Origin: Jeotgalibacillus terrae
GTDB taxonomy: Bacteria; Bacillota; Bacilli; Bacillales; Jeotgalibacillaceae
Reading direction: 5' to 3'
Length of the DNA stretch: 64,000 nucleotides
Assembly (NCBI RefSeq): GCF_016908195.1
Contig: NZ_JAFBDK010000009.1
Coordinates: 99,167-163,166 of the forward strand
The notes beneath the pieces were generated by a model, which made no database searches, was not told where the DNA came from, and was given only the letters and a program-made list of their open reading frames with translations. A program made the translations under genes and the position numbers. Of the stretch, positions 33,835-41,838 are shown one piece after another (positions within the stretch are counted from its first letter, which is position 1; the number at the start of each line of letters is the position of its first letter).

Positions 33835-35670
33835 TTATACGTCAAACTTCACTCCATACAATTCAAACCAGGCGTCGAGCTGGACGAGGTATGCGATCAG
33901 CTGGGGGCCTTTCATCAACTGGCCGAACCATGGCACTTTGAACGAAGCGCCGTCAGTCTGTATTAATTCTTCAAGTTTTGAACGTTCGAACAGTTCAGGT
34001 AATACTGATTGGCTTTTTGATAATACTTCACTGAGCATGCGCTTGACTGCTGCTGTATATGCCGGGTGATACGTTTTAGGGTAGGGACTCTTTTTACGAT
34101 ACAGTACTTCGTCAGGAAGCAGGCCTTCAAGTGACTTGCGAAGGATTCCCTTTTCCCTGCCGCCGAGCTGTTTCATCTCCCACGGAATATTCCAGGCGTA
34201 TTCAACAATCCTGTGATCGGCAAATGGCACACGCACCTCCAGTCCTGCAGCCATACTCATCCGGTCTTTCCGGTCGAGCAGTGTTGTCATAAAGCTGGTC
34301 ATATTTAAATAAGCCATTTCACGGCGCTTATGTGTCAGCGTATCTTCTCCATCAAACACAGGTGTTTCCGCTCTGATGGCCCGGCTTTGCTCGAGCATGC
34401 AGTCTGTCAGCTGAAGTTTTCCTCTCCACTCCGGCAGCAGAAATGCTTCTCTTTCCTGTACTGACGTAATCCATGGAAACCCCTCCTGCATCAGGAGTTC
34501 TTCACGCTGAAACCATGGATACCCACCAAAAATCTCATCCGCACACTCCCCGCTCAGTGCCACTGTGAAGTCTTTTTTCACCTGCTCGCAAAACCACAGC
34601 AGAGACGAATCAATATCAGCCATACCAGGAAGATCACGTGCACGCACGGCATCTTTCAGCCGCTGTGCCAGTTCTGACTGGGATATCACTTTATCGTGAT
34701 GGATAGTTGAGAGATGTTCTGACATTTTACTGATCCAGGGGCTATCGTCACTCGGTTTAAATTGGTCCGGCTTATAATGCAGATCGTTTTCTTCATAGCT
34801 GATCGAGCACGTATGAAGCTTTTCATTCAGGTGAGCCGCTGCTACAGCACTGATTGCACTCGAATCCACACCCCCTGATAAAAAAGTGCAGATCGGCTTA
34901 TCAGATATAAGCTGTCTGCTGACAGTATCCTCAAACAGCTCCCTCAGGTACACTGCTGTTTCCTCTTCACTGTGGGTATGATGCTCACTTTTCACGTTCC
35001 AGTAACGCCACTTTTTCAAACCGGTCCTGGTATATTTAAAAGCGTGTGCCGGTCTCAATTCGTCAATCCCTTTAAAGACACCGCTGCCCGGTTTTCTTGC
35101 TGGTCCGATGCTCAGTAATTCCTGCAGACCTTCCCGCGTGATCCTCGCCTGTTGATCAGGATGTGCAAGAATCGCTTTTAACTCAGAGCCAAAGATCAGT
35201 TCACCCTCTTTTTCTGCATAAAAAAACGGCTTCACCCCAAGTCTGTCACGTGCACCGAAGCACTCTTCCCGCTTGTGATCCCAAACCGCAAATGCAAATA
35301 TGCCATTAAAATGGACAGGACATTCCTCTCTCCATTCGATATAAGCCCTTAGTAAGACCTCTGTATCGGATCTGGAGATAAATGAATGCCCTCTTTGTTT
35401 CAATTCGTTTCTGATTTCATCTGTATTATATAATTCACCATTATAGATCAGCGTATATTCGCCAGCCGCTGTTTTGATATTCATTGGCTGCGCACCGCCG
35501 GCAGGATCTATGACTGTCAGACGTGTATGCCCAAACAGCGCATGATGCATTGCTTTGATACCAAAAGCGTCAGGCCCTCTTTTACCAAGTGTACTGACCA
35601 TCTTCTCTATGGTTTGCCATTCGCTAGTCAGCGGGCGTTTCCAGCTGATCCAGCCAGTTATTCCACACAT
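33835..35670 (-). CDS. asnO: Asparagine synthetase, glutamine-hydrolysing
   Basis: A 611-residue class II amidotransferase that makes asparagine from aspartate, ATP and glutamine. The start is the ATG at 35670, since it gives MCGITGW with the catalytic Cys2 after removal of Met; an upstream in-frame ATG would bury it. The N-terminal glutaminase domain has HTRLTVIDPAGGAQP and YNGELYN; the synthetase domain has the PP-loop CTFLSGGVDSSAISA and ALSGECADEIFGGYPW. B. subtilis has three such genes; size and stand-alone position match AsnO best, so the symbol is provisional. Confidence 0.85.
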   Translation of the reverse strand: MCGITGWISWKRPLTSEWQTIEKMVSTLGKRGPDAFGIKAMHHALFGHTRLTVIDPAGGAQPMNIKTAAGEYTLIYNGELYNTDEIRNELKQRGHSFISRSDTEVLLRAYIEWREECPVHFNGIFAFAVWDHKREECFGARDRLGVKPFFYAEKEGELIFGSELKAILAHPDQQARITREGLQELLSIGPARKPGSGVFKGIDELRPAHAFKYTRTGLKKWRYWNVKSEHHTHSEEETAVYLRELFEDTVSRQLISDKPICTFLSGGVDSSAISAVAAAHLNEKLHTCSISYEENDLHYKPDQFKPSDDSPWISKMSEHLSTIHHDKVISQSELAQRLKDAVRARDLPGMADIDSSLLWFCEQVKKDFTVALSGECADEIFGGYPWFQREELLMQEGFPWITSVQEREAFLLPEWRGKLQLTDCMLEQSRAIRAETPVFDGEDTLTHKRREMAYLNMTSFMTTLLDRKDRMSMAAGLEVRVPFADHRIVEYAWNIPWEMKQLGGREKGILRKSLEGLLPDEVLYRKKSPYPKTYHPAYTAAVKRMLSEVLSKSQSVLPELFERSKLEELIQTDGASFKVPWFGQLMKGPQLIAYLVQLDAWFELYGVKFDV

Positions 35671-35718
35671 ACTCTGCCACCGCCTTTCATCAGGCATTAT
35701 ATGTGTGAAATAAGTTGG

Positions 35719-36162
35719 TTAGAACGTATAGCGGGCGACCTGCTCACCGTGAATGATTAAACCTTCCTGCTCTTTGAATCCCATCCTGACATATAAGTCT
35801 CTGGCAAACGTATTCTCCGGTTCATAAGACAGCGTGATCGTTGTATGGCGATCTTCTTTACGCTGTCTGATATCCTCTATTACACATTCAATTGCAGCCT
35901 TCCCATACCCTTTTCCCTGATATTTTTCATCAATCATCATTCTGTACATCCAGTATTCCCCGTCATCTTCATCTATCCCATATAACGTAAAGCCCACCAT
36001 TTCATCGTCAGCATAAATTCCCTGAGCAACAAAACCAGGCAGGAAATTCAGCTGGGCCAGTGAAACAGCATTGGAGGCTACAAAGTATTCCTGACCCTCC
36101 CGTACTTTCAGGCTGATGGCTTTTAGCCAGTTGTCTTTATTGATTTGTTTAAGATGGACCAT
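35719..36162 (-). CDS. GNAT acetyltransferase, BltD/diamine type
   Basis: A 147-residue GNAT enzyme resembling the spermine/spermidine acetyltransferases BltD and SpeG-like proteins: VREGQEYFVASNAVSLAQ near the start, YMYRMMIDEKYQGKGYGKAAIE with the acetyl-CoA loop, and LSYEPENTFARDLYVRMGFKEQ near the end. It probably acetylates polyamines, but this is by resemblance. AAGGAG lies seven bases before the ATG. Its first 14 bases overlap the preceding GNAT-pentapeptide gene, so the two are co-translated. Confidence 0.82.
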   Translation of the reverse strand: MVHLKQINKDNWLKAISLKVREGQEYFVASNAVSLAQLNFLPGFVAQGIYADDEMVGFTLYGIDEDDGEYWMYRMMIDEKYQGKGYGKAAIECVIEDIRQRKEDRHTTITLSYEPENTFARDLYVRMGFKEQEGLIIHGEQVARYTF

Positions 36163-36988
36163 GTTTATTCTCCTTTTTATATGCTTTGATCAGGTCTGTA
36201 ACCGGAATGCCGTCTATTGTCATTCCTGAAATGTTGCAATTTTCAAGCGCTACCCCGGACATGTCAGCTGTCCTGAAAACAGATTCACTCAAATCAGTGA
36301 ACCAGAACGTTGTGTGTTGAACTGTGGAATCCGCGATAAGGCTTTCAGATAAATTTACGTTTTGAAATCTGGCCTGTTGCATAGCTGCATTTGAAATATG
36401 TAATGATCTTATATTTGCATCTGTTACTTTCACTGACTGTGCGTTGACAGAAATCAATTCCGCCTGAGAGTATTCCTGATCCTGTCTTTGAATAAAATCT
36501 CCCTTTGAACCCTCATGACCGGGAAGCTTCTTTTCAAACATTAACTCCTCTGTTTCCCATGCACACGTATAACCGGCTGACTCATAAAAATAGCGGTTGT
36601 TTATCTGCTTTGCTGATGTTTCAAGCTGCCAGCGTGTTACTTCGGGATAGATTTTTTCAATTAATTGAATAGCCTTTTTTCCATAGCCTTTTCCCTGCTG
36701 TTTTTGATCGATAAATATCCGGTCAATCCTTGCGTAGTGAGAGGCAGGTATTGTTAAAATGACTCCGCCAATTAACGTGTCACATTTGTAGATCCCGTAA
36801 GTATGAAGATGCATGATCATATAAGACATCATATCCTCAGAATCATAACCGGGCGGCTGAATATTAGCGTCCTTCTCCCCTTTAGCAAGCCAGACAGCTG
36901 CTTCTTGACTGAAAACGGCCGCTGATAAAGCTGTGAGCTCCTTGATCATTGAACTTTCTGCTTTAATTAGTTTTATTTCACTTTGCAT
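36149..36988 (-). CDS. GNAT acetyltransferase fused to pentapeptide repeats
   Basis: A 279-residue two-domain protein. Residues 1-150 are a GNAT domain with the acetyl-CoA motif DQKQQGKGYGKKAIQ. After a linker, residues 185-270 are pentapeptide repeats (A(D/N)LxX style: ANIRSLHISNAAMQQARFQNVNL and further), ending with the common cap ISGMTIDGIPVTDLI. Pentapeptide repeats form a right-handed beta helix that can bind proteins such as gyrase; here a binding or scaffold role is only a guess. ATG at 36988 has GGGGG eight bases upstream. It is followed in operon by the BltD-like gene. Confidence 0.8.
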   Translation of the reverse strand: MQSEIKLIKAESSMIKELTALSAAVFSQEAAVWLAKGEKDANIQPPGYDSEDMMSYMIMHLHTYGIYKCDTLIGGVILTIPASHYARIDRIFIDQKQQGKGYGKKAIQLIEKIYPEVTRWQLETSAKQINNRYFYESAGYTCAWETEELMFEKKLPGHEGSKGDFIQRQDQEYSQAELISVNAQSVKVTDANIRSLHISNAAMQQARFQNVNLSESLIADSTVQHTTFWFTDLSESVFRTADMSGVALENCNISGMTIDGIPVTDLIKAYKKENKHGPS

Positions 36989-37002
36989 ACCTGATTCCCC
37001 CA

Positions 37003-37036
37003 TAAAAAAAGAGGCAGCGCAAAAGAGCGCTGCCGT
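37003..37036 (-). terminator. Rho-independent terminator of the DUF302 gene
   Basis: GGCAGCGC and GCGCTGCC pair around six bases and are followed by CTTTTTTT on the minus strand. Confidence 0.87.
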
Positions 37037-37047
37037 TCCTTTGTTTG

Positions 37048-37431
37048 CTATACACTTTTATCCATACACCCAATCAGACGCTGCTCAATGTCAGCAGCAA
37101 GCGTTTTAATCTCTTCATCCTCTACCATCTGGATGAGCGACGTCGGTTTAGGCATACCTATTTTTGTCGTTCCATTTTCATCGTACACAACCATCTTACA
37201 AGGCAGGAAATAACCTGCTAACAGGTTTTTCTCCAGGACATTTTTTGCTTCTTTAGGGTTACATACTTCAAGCACATGAAAGGTCTGATCAAAGTCCAGC
37301 CCTTTTTCCTGCAGCTTATTTTTGATATCGAATTGCCACAGAACGCCGAATTGTTCTTCCTTCAGATTGTTCTCGAGTGTTGTCATTGCCTCTTCAACTG
37401 ACTGTTTTGTTTCCACTGTGTAATGAAACAT
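37048..37431 (-). CDS. DUF302-domain protein
   Basis: A 127-residue cytosolic protein of the DUF302 family: FHYTVETKQSVEEAMTTLENNLKEEQFGVLWQFD at the start, FDQTFHVLEVCNPKEAKNVLEKN in the middle, and YFLPCKMVVYDENG with the family cysteine. Function of the family is not settled; members often occur near sulfur or redox genes. An operator-like AATACCC/GAGTATT repeat lies about 40 bases upstream, resembling those of the CstR operon. Own terminator follows. Confidence 0.83.
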   Translation of the reverse strand: MFHYTVETKQSVEEAMTTLENNLKEEQFGVLWQFDIKNKLQEKGLDFDQTFHVLEVCNPKEAKNVLEKNLLAGYFLPCKMVVYDENGTTKIGMPKPTSLIQMVEDEEIKTLAADIEQRLIGCMDKSV

Positions 37432-37468
37432 GATGATGCCCCTTTCTGAATGAGAGTTACATCATTAC

Positions 37469-37486
37469 AATACCCTTATGAGTATT
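37469..37486. promoter_or_regulatory. Inverted repeat resembling the CstR operator
   Basis: AATACCC, four bases, GAGTATT: arms match in six of seven positions. It is built like the TACCC-N4-GGGTA sites of the cstR operon at 41.4-41.7 kb and lies ahead of the DUF302 gene. Confidence 0.4.
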
Positions 37487-37489
37487 CTC

Positions 37490-37885
37490 TTAATCTGAAA
37501 AATGACCATATTCCCTTAAAACACCAGTTTCAATATAACTTCTGACCAGCATTGTTTGACCTTCTTCTTCACGAAACGTTTCAAAGAACAGGCTGCCATT
37601 AGACTGCTGATCGTCATCTGATTTCACAGTCACCCATATAACCACTGTCATTTCATTATGATTTAATTGAAATCTTGCCCGCTCTTCAATGACCCACTCG
37701 TTCATACCGGATGAAATAGATTGAAAAGCATCTGACCAGCCTTTAACTGACTCTTCATATCCAAAGTCCTCCGCCTGACCATTTCTGATTTCTCTCGCTT
37801 GATATTGTGGATGAATCAAATCAGTCAGTCTCGTAATAGAAGAATCTTTCCAGGCCTCAATAAATGCTTCTATCGTTTTTTCCAA
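37490..37885 (-). CDS. NTF2/SnoaL-like protein
   Basis: A 131-residue protein with the shape of the SnoaL/NTF2-like fold: an N-terminal helix pair (IEAFIEAWKDSSITRLTDLIHPQYQAREIRNG) and a curved beta sheet (VIEERARFQLNHNEMTVVIWVTVKS, SLFFETFREEEGQTMLVRSYIE). Such small cones bind small ligands or act as minor enzymes. Function not known. AGGGGAG lies before the ATG. It is 55 bases downstream of the ABC-F gene in the same direction. Confidence 0.65.
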   Translation of the reverse strand: MEKTIEAFIEAWKDSSITRLTDLIHPQYQAREIRNGQAEDFGYEESVKGWSDAFQSISSGMNEWVIEERARFQLNHNEMTVVIWVTVKSDDDQQSNGSLFFETFREEEGQTMLVRSYIETGVLREYGHFSD

Positions 37886-37939
37886 TATAACAACTCCCCT
37901 CGCAATGTATATATTTCGCCTGGGCGCATGATGATTCCT

Positions 37940-39505
37940 TTATTTAGCAAGAAGGCGCTGCTTTTTCTGCAGGAGCATCTGAAATTCCTGGTCCAGCTCC
38001 TCACTCGGTGTTATGCTGAGACGGCTTAACACTTCTGTTATTTTCGTCTCTACCTTTAATAGTTCATCCGCTGTTTCATCGTGCTCTTTAGGCTTGTGTT
38101 CACGATAAGACTTAAAATCTCCATCGAAAACTGTCAGCTTTCCATTCTTAATCTCAAGCACTCTGTCAGCGATTTTAGTCACCATTTTCCGGTCATGTGT
38201 GATAAAAAGCACTGTTCCCCTGTACTCTTTCAGTAATCCTTCAAGCGCCTCCACTGCCTGAATATCAAGAAAGTTGGTGGGTTCATCCATAATCAGCACG
38301 TTCAGGTTGCTTACAAAGATTTTGGCAAATGCCACCTTTACCCTCTCTCCGCCTGACAGGACATGAACCGGTTTGAATACATCATCACGGTAAAAATGCA
38401 GACGCGCTAAAATCGTTCTCACAATATCTTCCGTCTGAATCGCATCTTCCATTACGTTTTCAAGAATAGTCTTATCCAGCTTCAAAATATCAAGGTTCTG
38501 ACTGAAGTAACCAAACCTGACTGACGGGGACACTGTTATTCCTTCATGAGTGGCAAGTATTGACTTGATCAGCGTCGTTTTACCAGTGCCATTCCCACCA
38601 ATTAAAGCTGTTTTCTGCCCGCCTTTCAGATAAAAAGGCTTAAGTGCAAACAACTCTTTATCCCCTGCACTCACGACCTGTTCTTCAAATCTGATAATCG
38701 GCCTGCCTTTCATATCTGATTCATTCGGCAGCGTCATTTTAATTGGTGCAGCCTCTTTCGGACGCTCAATCTTTTCCATCTGATCCAGTCTTGTTTCAAG
38801 TGCTTTTGCTGTCTGGCGCAGCTTCTTTTGTTTCTTTGCAAAGTAAGGTTTGGCATTTTTGGCTGATGAGGCGGTCCCATCTGTCGGCTTTACGGTTGCG
38901 CGTTTTGCCCGCTTTTCTTTTTCTTCAATGGCTGATTCCAGCTGCTTTTTCTTCCGCAAAAATTGTTCATGAGCTGCTTCCTGCTGACGGAATTCAAGCT
39001 GTTTGTGGTCAGCATAGTCCTGATAATTGCCCTTGTACTCTTTCAGCCGGCCATCTTCAATCTCCCATATTTTTGTACAAAGCAGATCCAGAAATGTCCG
39101 GTCATGTGAGACAAGAATCATTGAGCCCTGAAATCTTGTCAGATGCTGCTCCAGTGTTTTTACCCGCTCTACATCCAGATTTGTGGTCGGTTCATCAGCA
39201 AGCAGCAGGTCAGGACTCTCTGCAAATGCCTGATTAATATATGCCTGCGTCACTTCGCCTCCGCTTTGTACTGTATCTGTGTTTTTCAGCTGTGGCAAAA
39301 GGGTAATCCGGCCATTCCTGAAAATCTCACCTTCCTCCTGTTGAAGCTGTCCGCTGATCAGGTGGAGAAGCGTCGACTTCCCTGAACCATTTTTACCAAC
39401 CAGCCCAATCCGGTCTTCTTTTCTGATTTCAAGATCTTCAATATCAAATAGTACCCGTTCTCTCACTGCATAATGAATATTCTTTATTGAACAAATGACA
39501 GTCAT
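37940..39505 (-). CDS. ABC-F ATPase, ribosomal-protection (Vga/VmlR-like) type
   Basis: A 521-residue protein with two ABC domains and no membrane part. Domain 1 has Walker A GKNGSGKST, signature SGGE and ADEPTTNLD; domain 2 has GGNGTGKTT, LSGGERVKVAFAK and MDEPTNFLD. The linker is long, basic and helical (about residues 170-260), as in antibiotic-protection ABC-F proteins such as Vga(A), Lsa and VmlR, which displace drugs from the ribosomal peptidyl-transferase centre. A terminator-type leader upstream fits drug-responsive attenuation. The drug range cannot be read from the sequence. Confidence 0.82.
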   Translation of the reverse strand: MTVICSIKNIHYAVRERVLFDIEDLEIRKEDRIGLVGKNGSGKSTLLHLISGQLQQEEGEIFRNGRITLLPQLKNTDTVQSGGEVTQAYINQAFAESPDLLLADEPTTNLDVERVKTLEQHLTRFQGSMILVSHDRTFLDLLCTKIWEIEDGRLKEYKGNYQDYADHKQLEFRQQEAAHEQFLRKKKQLESAIEEKEKRAKRATVKPTDGTASSAKNAKPYFAKKQKKLRQTAKALETRLDQMEKIERPKEAAPIKMTLPNESDMKGRPIIRFEEQVVSAGDKELFALKPFYLKGGQKTALIGGNGTGKTTLIKSILATHEGITVSPSVRFGYFSQNLDILKLDKTILENVMEDAIQTEDIVRTILARLHFYRDDVFKPVHVLSGGERVKVAFAKIFVSNLNVLIMDEPTNFLDIQAVEALEGLLKEYRGTVLFITHDRKMVTKIADRVLEIKNGKLTVFDGDFKSYREHKPKEHDETADELLKVETKITEVLSRLSITPSEELDQEFQMLLQKKQRLLAK

Positions 39506-39534
39506 ATTCTCATCCCCTATTTATCTTTATAGGG

Positions 39535-39611
39535 ACAAAAAAGCCCCCCGTCCGTTATCACAGACAGGAGGCACTTTAGGTGTACGCAAATAAACCACGG
39601 CAGCTGCCGTG
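39535..39611 (-). promoter_or_regulatory. Attenuator leader of the ABC-F gene
   Basis: On the minus strand, GCCTCCTGTCTGTG pairs with the C/G-rich ACGGACGGGGGGC and is followed by TTTTTTG (39574-39535), a strong terminator placed only about 30 bases before the ABC-F start. Ahead of it stands the perfect 16-base palindrome CACGGCAGCTGCCGTG (39611-39596), which may take part in an alternative fold. This is the plan of antibiotic-responsive attenuators of vmlR/msr type. A leader peptide gene was not identified with certainty. Confidence 0.6.
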
Positions 39612-39834
39612 AGCGCAAACCCGGAGTGGATCAATCCTATCTGGAAAACGGATGATGCGTGTGAAGACAGACTGGTTGCATGTGTCATTCAGCACTTCAT
39701 TCATCTTTGTTTTCAAAAATAGGATTAGTTCCACATTCTCCCGGGTCACCCTTTCGTTGTTTGTTATCATCATCTTATGGCAAACAGTTATTTTCTGTCA
39801 AGAAGTTTTGAGGAAGTGGGGCGAACTGGTGGAG

Positions 39835-39981
39835 GTTCAGGACATTACAGGGTGGGTTCATGAAATGTCATTGGTGGTTCAGAAGATTAACGCTAGTGTT
39901 CAGGAAATTTCAACGGTGGTCCAAGAGATCAACAGGACGTTTCATGAAATTATGCAATTTGACCTGCACAACTCCCATCAC
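39835..39981 (+). repeat. 21-bp-phased tandem array, GTTCA type
   Basis: GTTCA or a one-base variant begins at 39835, 39856, 39877, 39898, 39919 (GTCCA) and 39940 (TTTCA): every spacing is exactly 21 bp. A seventh, weak unit may follow at 39961. Translated on the plus strand the array reads as heptads such as VQEISTV, but the frame has no ribosome site and runs into the opposite gene. It lies just 3' of the terminator of the tauE-like gene. Confidence 0.82.
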
Positions 39982-39987
39982 ATTTCC

Positions 39988-40035
39988 CACAAAAAAAGCC
40001 CGGCTTCCCCGGAAAAATACATCCCCGGGTTCACC
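39988..40035 (-). terminator. Rho-independent terminator of the CstR-DsrE-TauE operon
   Basis: AACCCGGGG with CCGGGGAAGCCGGG forms a GC-rich stem on the minus strand, with CTTTTTTTG after it, close to the stop codon of the TauE-like gene. Confidence 0.75.
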
Positions 40036-40042
40036 AGACAGT

Positions 40043-40822
40043 TTACATTAGAATATCCAGCCAGATTTTAATGGCAGTTGCCAGAATAATAAATGCCAGT
40101 AAGATCTGAAGAATTTTTGTATTCATTTTTTTACCCAGCTTAGCACCAAGCGGCGCAGCGATTAAGCTGGCAACCACCATCACGAGTGCAGGCATATATT
40201 CGACCTGCCCTGTTGTGACTTTACCAATTGTTGTTCCAATTGAAGCAATGAATGTAATCGCAAGTGAAGAAGCAATCGTTACCCTTGTTGGAATCTTCAG
40301 GACGACTAGCATAATCGGTACGAGTAAAAATGCACCCGCTGCTCCGACAATACCGGCGCTAATTCCTACAATGAACGCTAAAATTGCTGCAAGCCATTTA
40401 TTAAATGTAATCTGATCAAAAGGAATATCCTCGCGACCCTTTTTAGGTACAAACATCATGACAGCTGCAATGAGTGCCAGTACGCCATACACTGTATTGA
40501 TTGTCGCTTCAGACATCGCCTGTGAGCCTACACCGCCAATCAGACTTCCGATCAGCACACTGACTCCCATATAGACAATCAGTGTTTTATTCAGATAGCC
40601 GCCCTTCCGATACGCCCACACGCCGCCAATCGTTGCAAAGAATACCTGCACTGCTGAAATTCCTGCAACTTCATGAGCTGAGAATGCTGCGAGGCCGAAT
40701 AACGGCGGGATATAAAGCAGCATCGGGTATTTGATAATCGAGCCGCCGATCCCAAGCATGCCGGAAATATAAGATCCCACAAATCCAATTAAAAATAAGA
40801 CAATAAATAATTCAATACTCAA
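40043..40822 (-). CDS. Sulfite/sulfoacetate exporter, TauE/SafE family
   Basis: A 259-residue membrane protein with about eight helices in two repeats. [23 protein letters not shown] and [22 protein letters not shown] are the paired TauE/SafE motifs. Family members move sulfite, thiosulfate, sulfoacetate or similar anions. It is the last gene of the operon cstR-dsrE-tauE, which in staphylococci handles persulfide and sulfite stress, so a sulfite or thiosulfate role is likely. Gap to the DsrE-like gene: 33 bases. Confidence 0.87.
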   Translation of the reverse strand: MSIELFIVLFLIGFVGSYISGMLGIGGSIIKYPMLLYIPPLFGLAAFSAHEVAGISAVQVFFATIGGVWAYRKGGYLNKTLIVYMGVSVLIGSLIGGVGSQAMSEATINTVYGVLALIAAVMMFVPKKGREDIPFDQITFNKWLAAILAFIVGISAGIVGAAGAFLLVPIMLVVLKIPTRVTIASSLAITFIASIGTTIGKVTTGQVEYMPALVMVVASLIAAPLGAKLGKKMNTKILQILLAFIILATAIKIWLDILM

Positions 40823-40855
40823 AACTCAGCCACCTCCTGGCATTCTCTTTTTGAC

Positions 40856-41332
40856 TTAGATAAACAGATTCACATTCCCGTCTTCTGCATCTGCCAGGTA
40901 TGCTGCAACGCCTGCGTATTCAATTTCTTCAAGCAGCTCTTCTTTATGAAGTCCCAGAAGATCCATTGTCATTGTACATGCAACAAGCTTTACATCCTGC
41001 TCCTGAGCCATTTCAATCAGATTCGGAAGTTCCATTGCATTATGCTTTTTCATAACGCCTTTAATCATTTTTTGACCAAGACCGCCGAAGTTCATTTTTG
41101 AGAGTCCCATTTTATCTGCACCTTTAGGCATCATTTTTCCAAACATCTTTTCCATGCCGCTCTTTTGAACTTCCACATCTCCATCTTTACGAAGTGCGTT
41201 CAACCCCCAGAACGTATGAAAGATTGTTACTTCATGATCGTAGGCTGCTGCACCGTTTGCAATAATATAGGCAGCCATCGCCTTGTCGTAGTCACCGCTG
41301 AATAATACAATCGTTGTTCGTTTCTTTTGCAT
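40856..41332 (-). CDS. DsrE/DsrF/DrsH-like sulfur carrier protein
   Basis: A 158-residue protein of the DsrE-like fold: KRTTIVLFSGDYDKAMAAYIIANGAAAYDHEVTIFHTFWGLNAL, a Met/Lys/Gly-rich insertion typical of the DrsE-like subfamily, and KLVACTMTMDLLGLHKEEL with the conserved cysteine that carries persulfide. It probably accepts or passes sulfane sulfur in the cytosol. AGGAGG lies just before the ATG. A CstR-type operator overlaps its upstream region, between it and the cstR gene. Confidence 0.87.
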   Translation of the reverse strand: MQKKRTTIVLFSGDYDKAMAAYIIANGAAAYDHEVTIFHTFWGLNALRKDGDVEVQKSGMEKMFGKMMPKGADKMGLSKMNFGGLGQKMIKGVMKKHNAMELPNLIEMAQEQDVKLVACTMTMDLLGLHKEELLEEIEYAGVAAYLADAEDGNVNLFI

Positions 41333-41357
41333 AAATGTAAATCCTCCTAAATTTAAT

Positions 41358-41371
41358 TACCCCATAGGGTA
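41358..41371. promoter_or_regulatory. CstR operator upstream of the DsrE-like gene
   Basis: TACCC-CATA-GGGTA is a perfect inverted repeat, the kind bound by CsoR/CstR tetramers, between the cstR and dsrE-like genes and about 25 bases ahead of the latter's start codon. Confidence 0.7.
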
Positions 41372-41389
41372 TATTGTTTTTCAAAAAAA

Positions 41390-41653
41390 TTACCTGCTTT
41401 TCACAAGCAGGTTCACCGCTTCTTTAATGACATCGTCCGGCTCAAGATTTTCGTCTTCATTTGCTTCTCTGACGCATGAGACCAGATTTTCACTCACGAC
41501 TAATCCAATTGTACGGTCGATCGCAGTACGGATGGCTGACAGTTGAGTCACAACATCTTTACAATCCTTTTCTTCTTCCATCATTGCAAGTACACCGCGC
41601 AGCTGACCTTCCACCCGCTTCAGACGATGAATAGACTGCTTTGAATAATCCAT
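41390..41653 (-). CDS. cstR: Persulfide-sensing repressor CstR
   Basis: An 87-residue all-helical protein of the CsoR/RcnR family (DUF156). The two cysteines, in KDCKDVV (about Cys31) and NLVSCVREA (about Cys60), match the persulfide-sensing pair of staphylococcal CstR. The histidine that copper-sensing CsoR has four positions before the second Cys is Asn here, which argues against copper sensing. The ATG at 41653 follows GGGAGG; the frame is open 42 codons further but covers the operator. It should repress this operon and itself until reactive sulfur species cross-link the cysteines. Confidence 0.87.
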   Translation of the reverse strand: MDYSKQSIHRLKRVEGQLRGVLAMMEEEKDCKDVVTQLSAIRTAIDRTIGLVVSENLVSCVREANEDENLEPDDVIKEAVNLLVKSR

Positions 41654-41702
41654 GAAGTGAACCTCCCTTGCTTGTTCAATGTTTCTTACACGATTTATAA
41701 TA

Positions 41703-41716
41703 TACCCCATACGGTA
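41703..41716. promoter_or_regulatory. CstR operator upstream of cstR
   Basis: TACCC-CATA-CGGTA, the same repeat as at 41358 with one changed base, lies 50 bases ahead of the cstR start, as expected for autoregulation. Confidence 0.65.
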
Positions 41717-41838
41717 TATTGTCAAGGTGTTTATTCTATTTATCTTCCTATCCGACAATGAGATGGTAGTGACCGCCAATCCGGTTGCAGTAGCAGCTCC
41801 ACTGAATTAAAATCAGTCATTTCAAAAATAAAGGCTTT

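Noticed and set aside
39652..40071. Plus-strand frame with a hydrophobic stretch and heptad-like repeats
   Set aside because: No ribosome binding site, overlaps the leader of the ABC-F gene and the end of the TauE-like gene, and the heptads are explained by the 21-bp DNA array.
41654..41779. 42-codon N-terminal extension of CstR
   Set aside because: The extension covers the operator and promoter, and the ATG at 41653 has a strong ribosome site and gives the normal family length.
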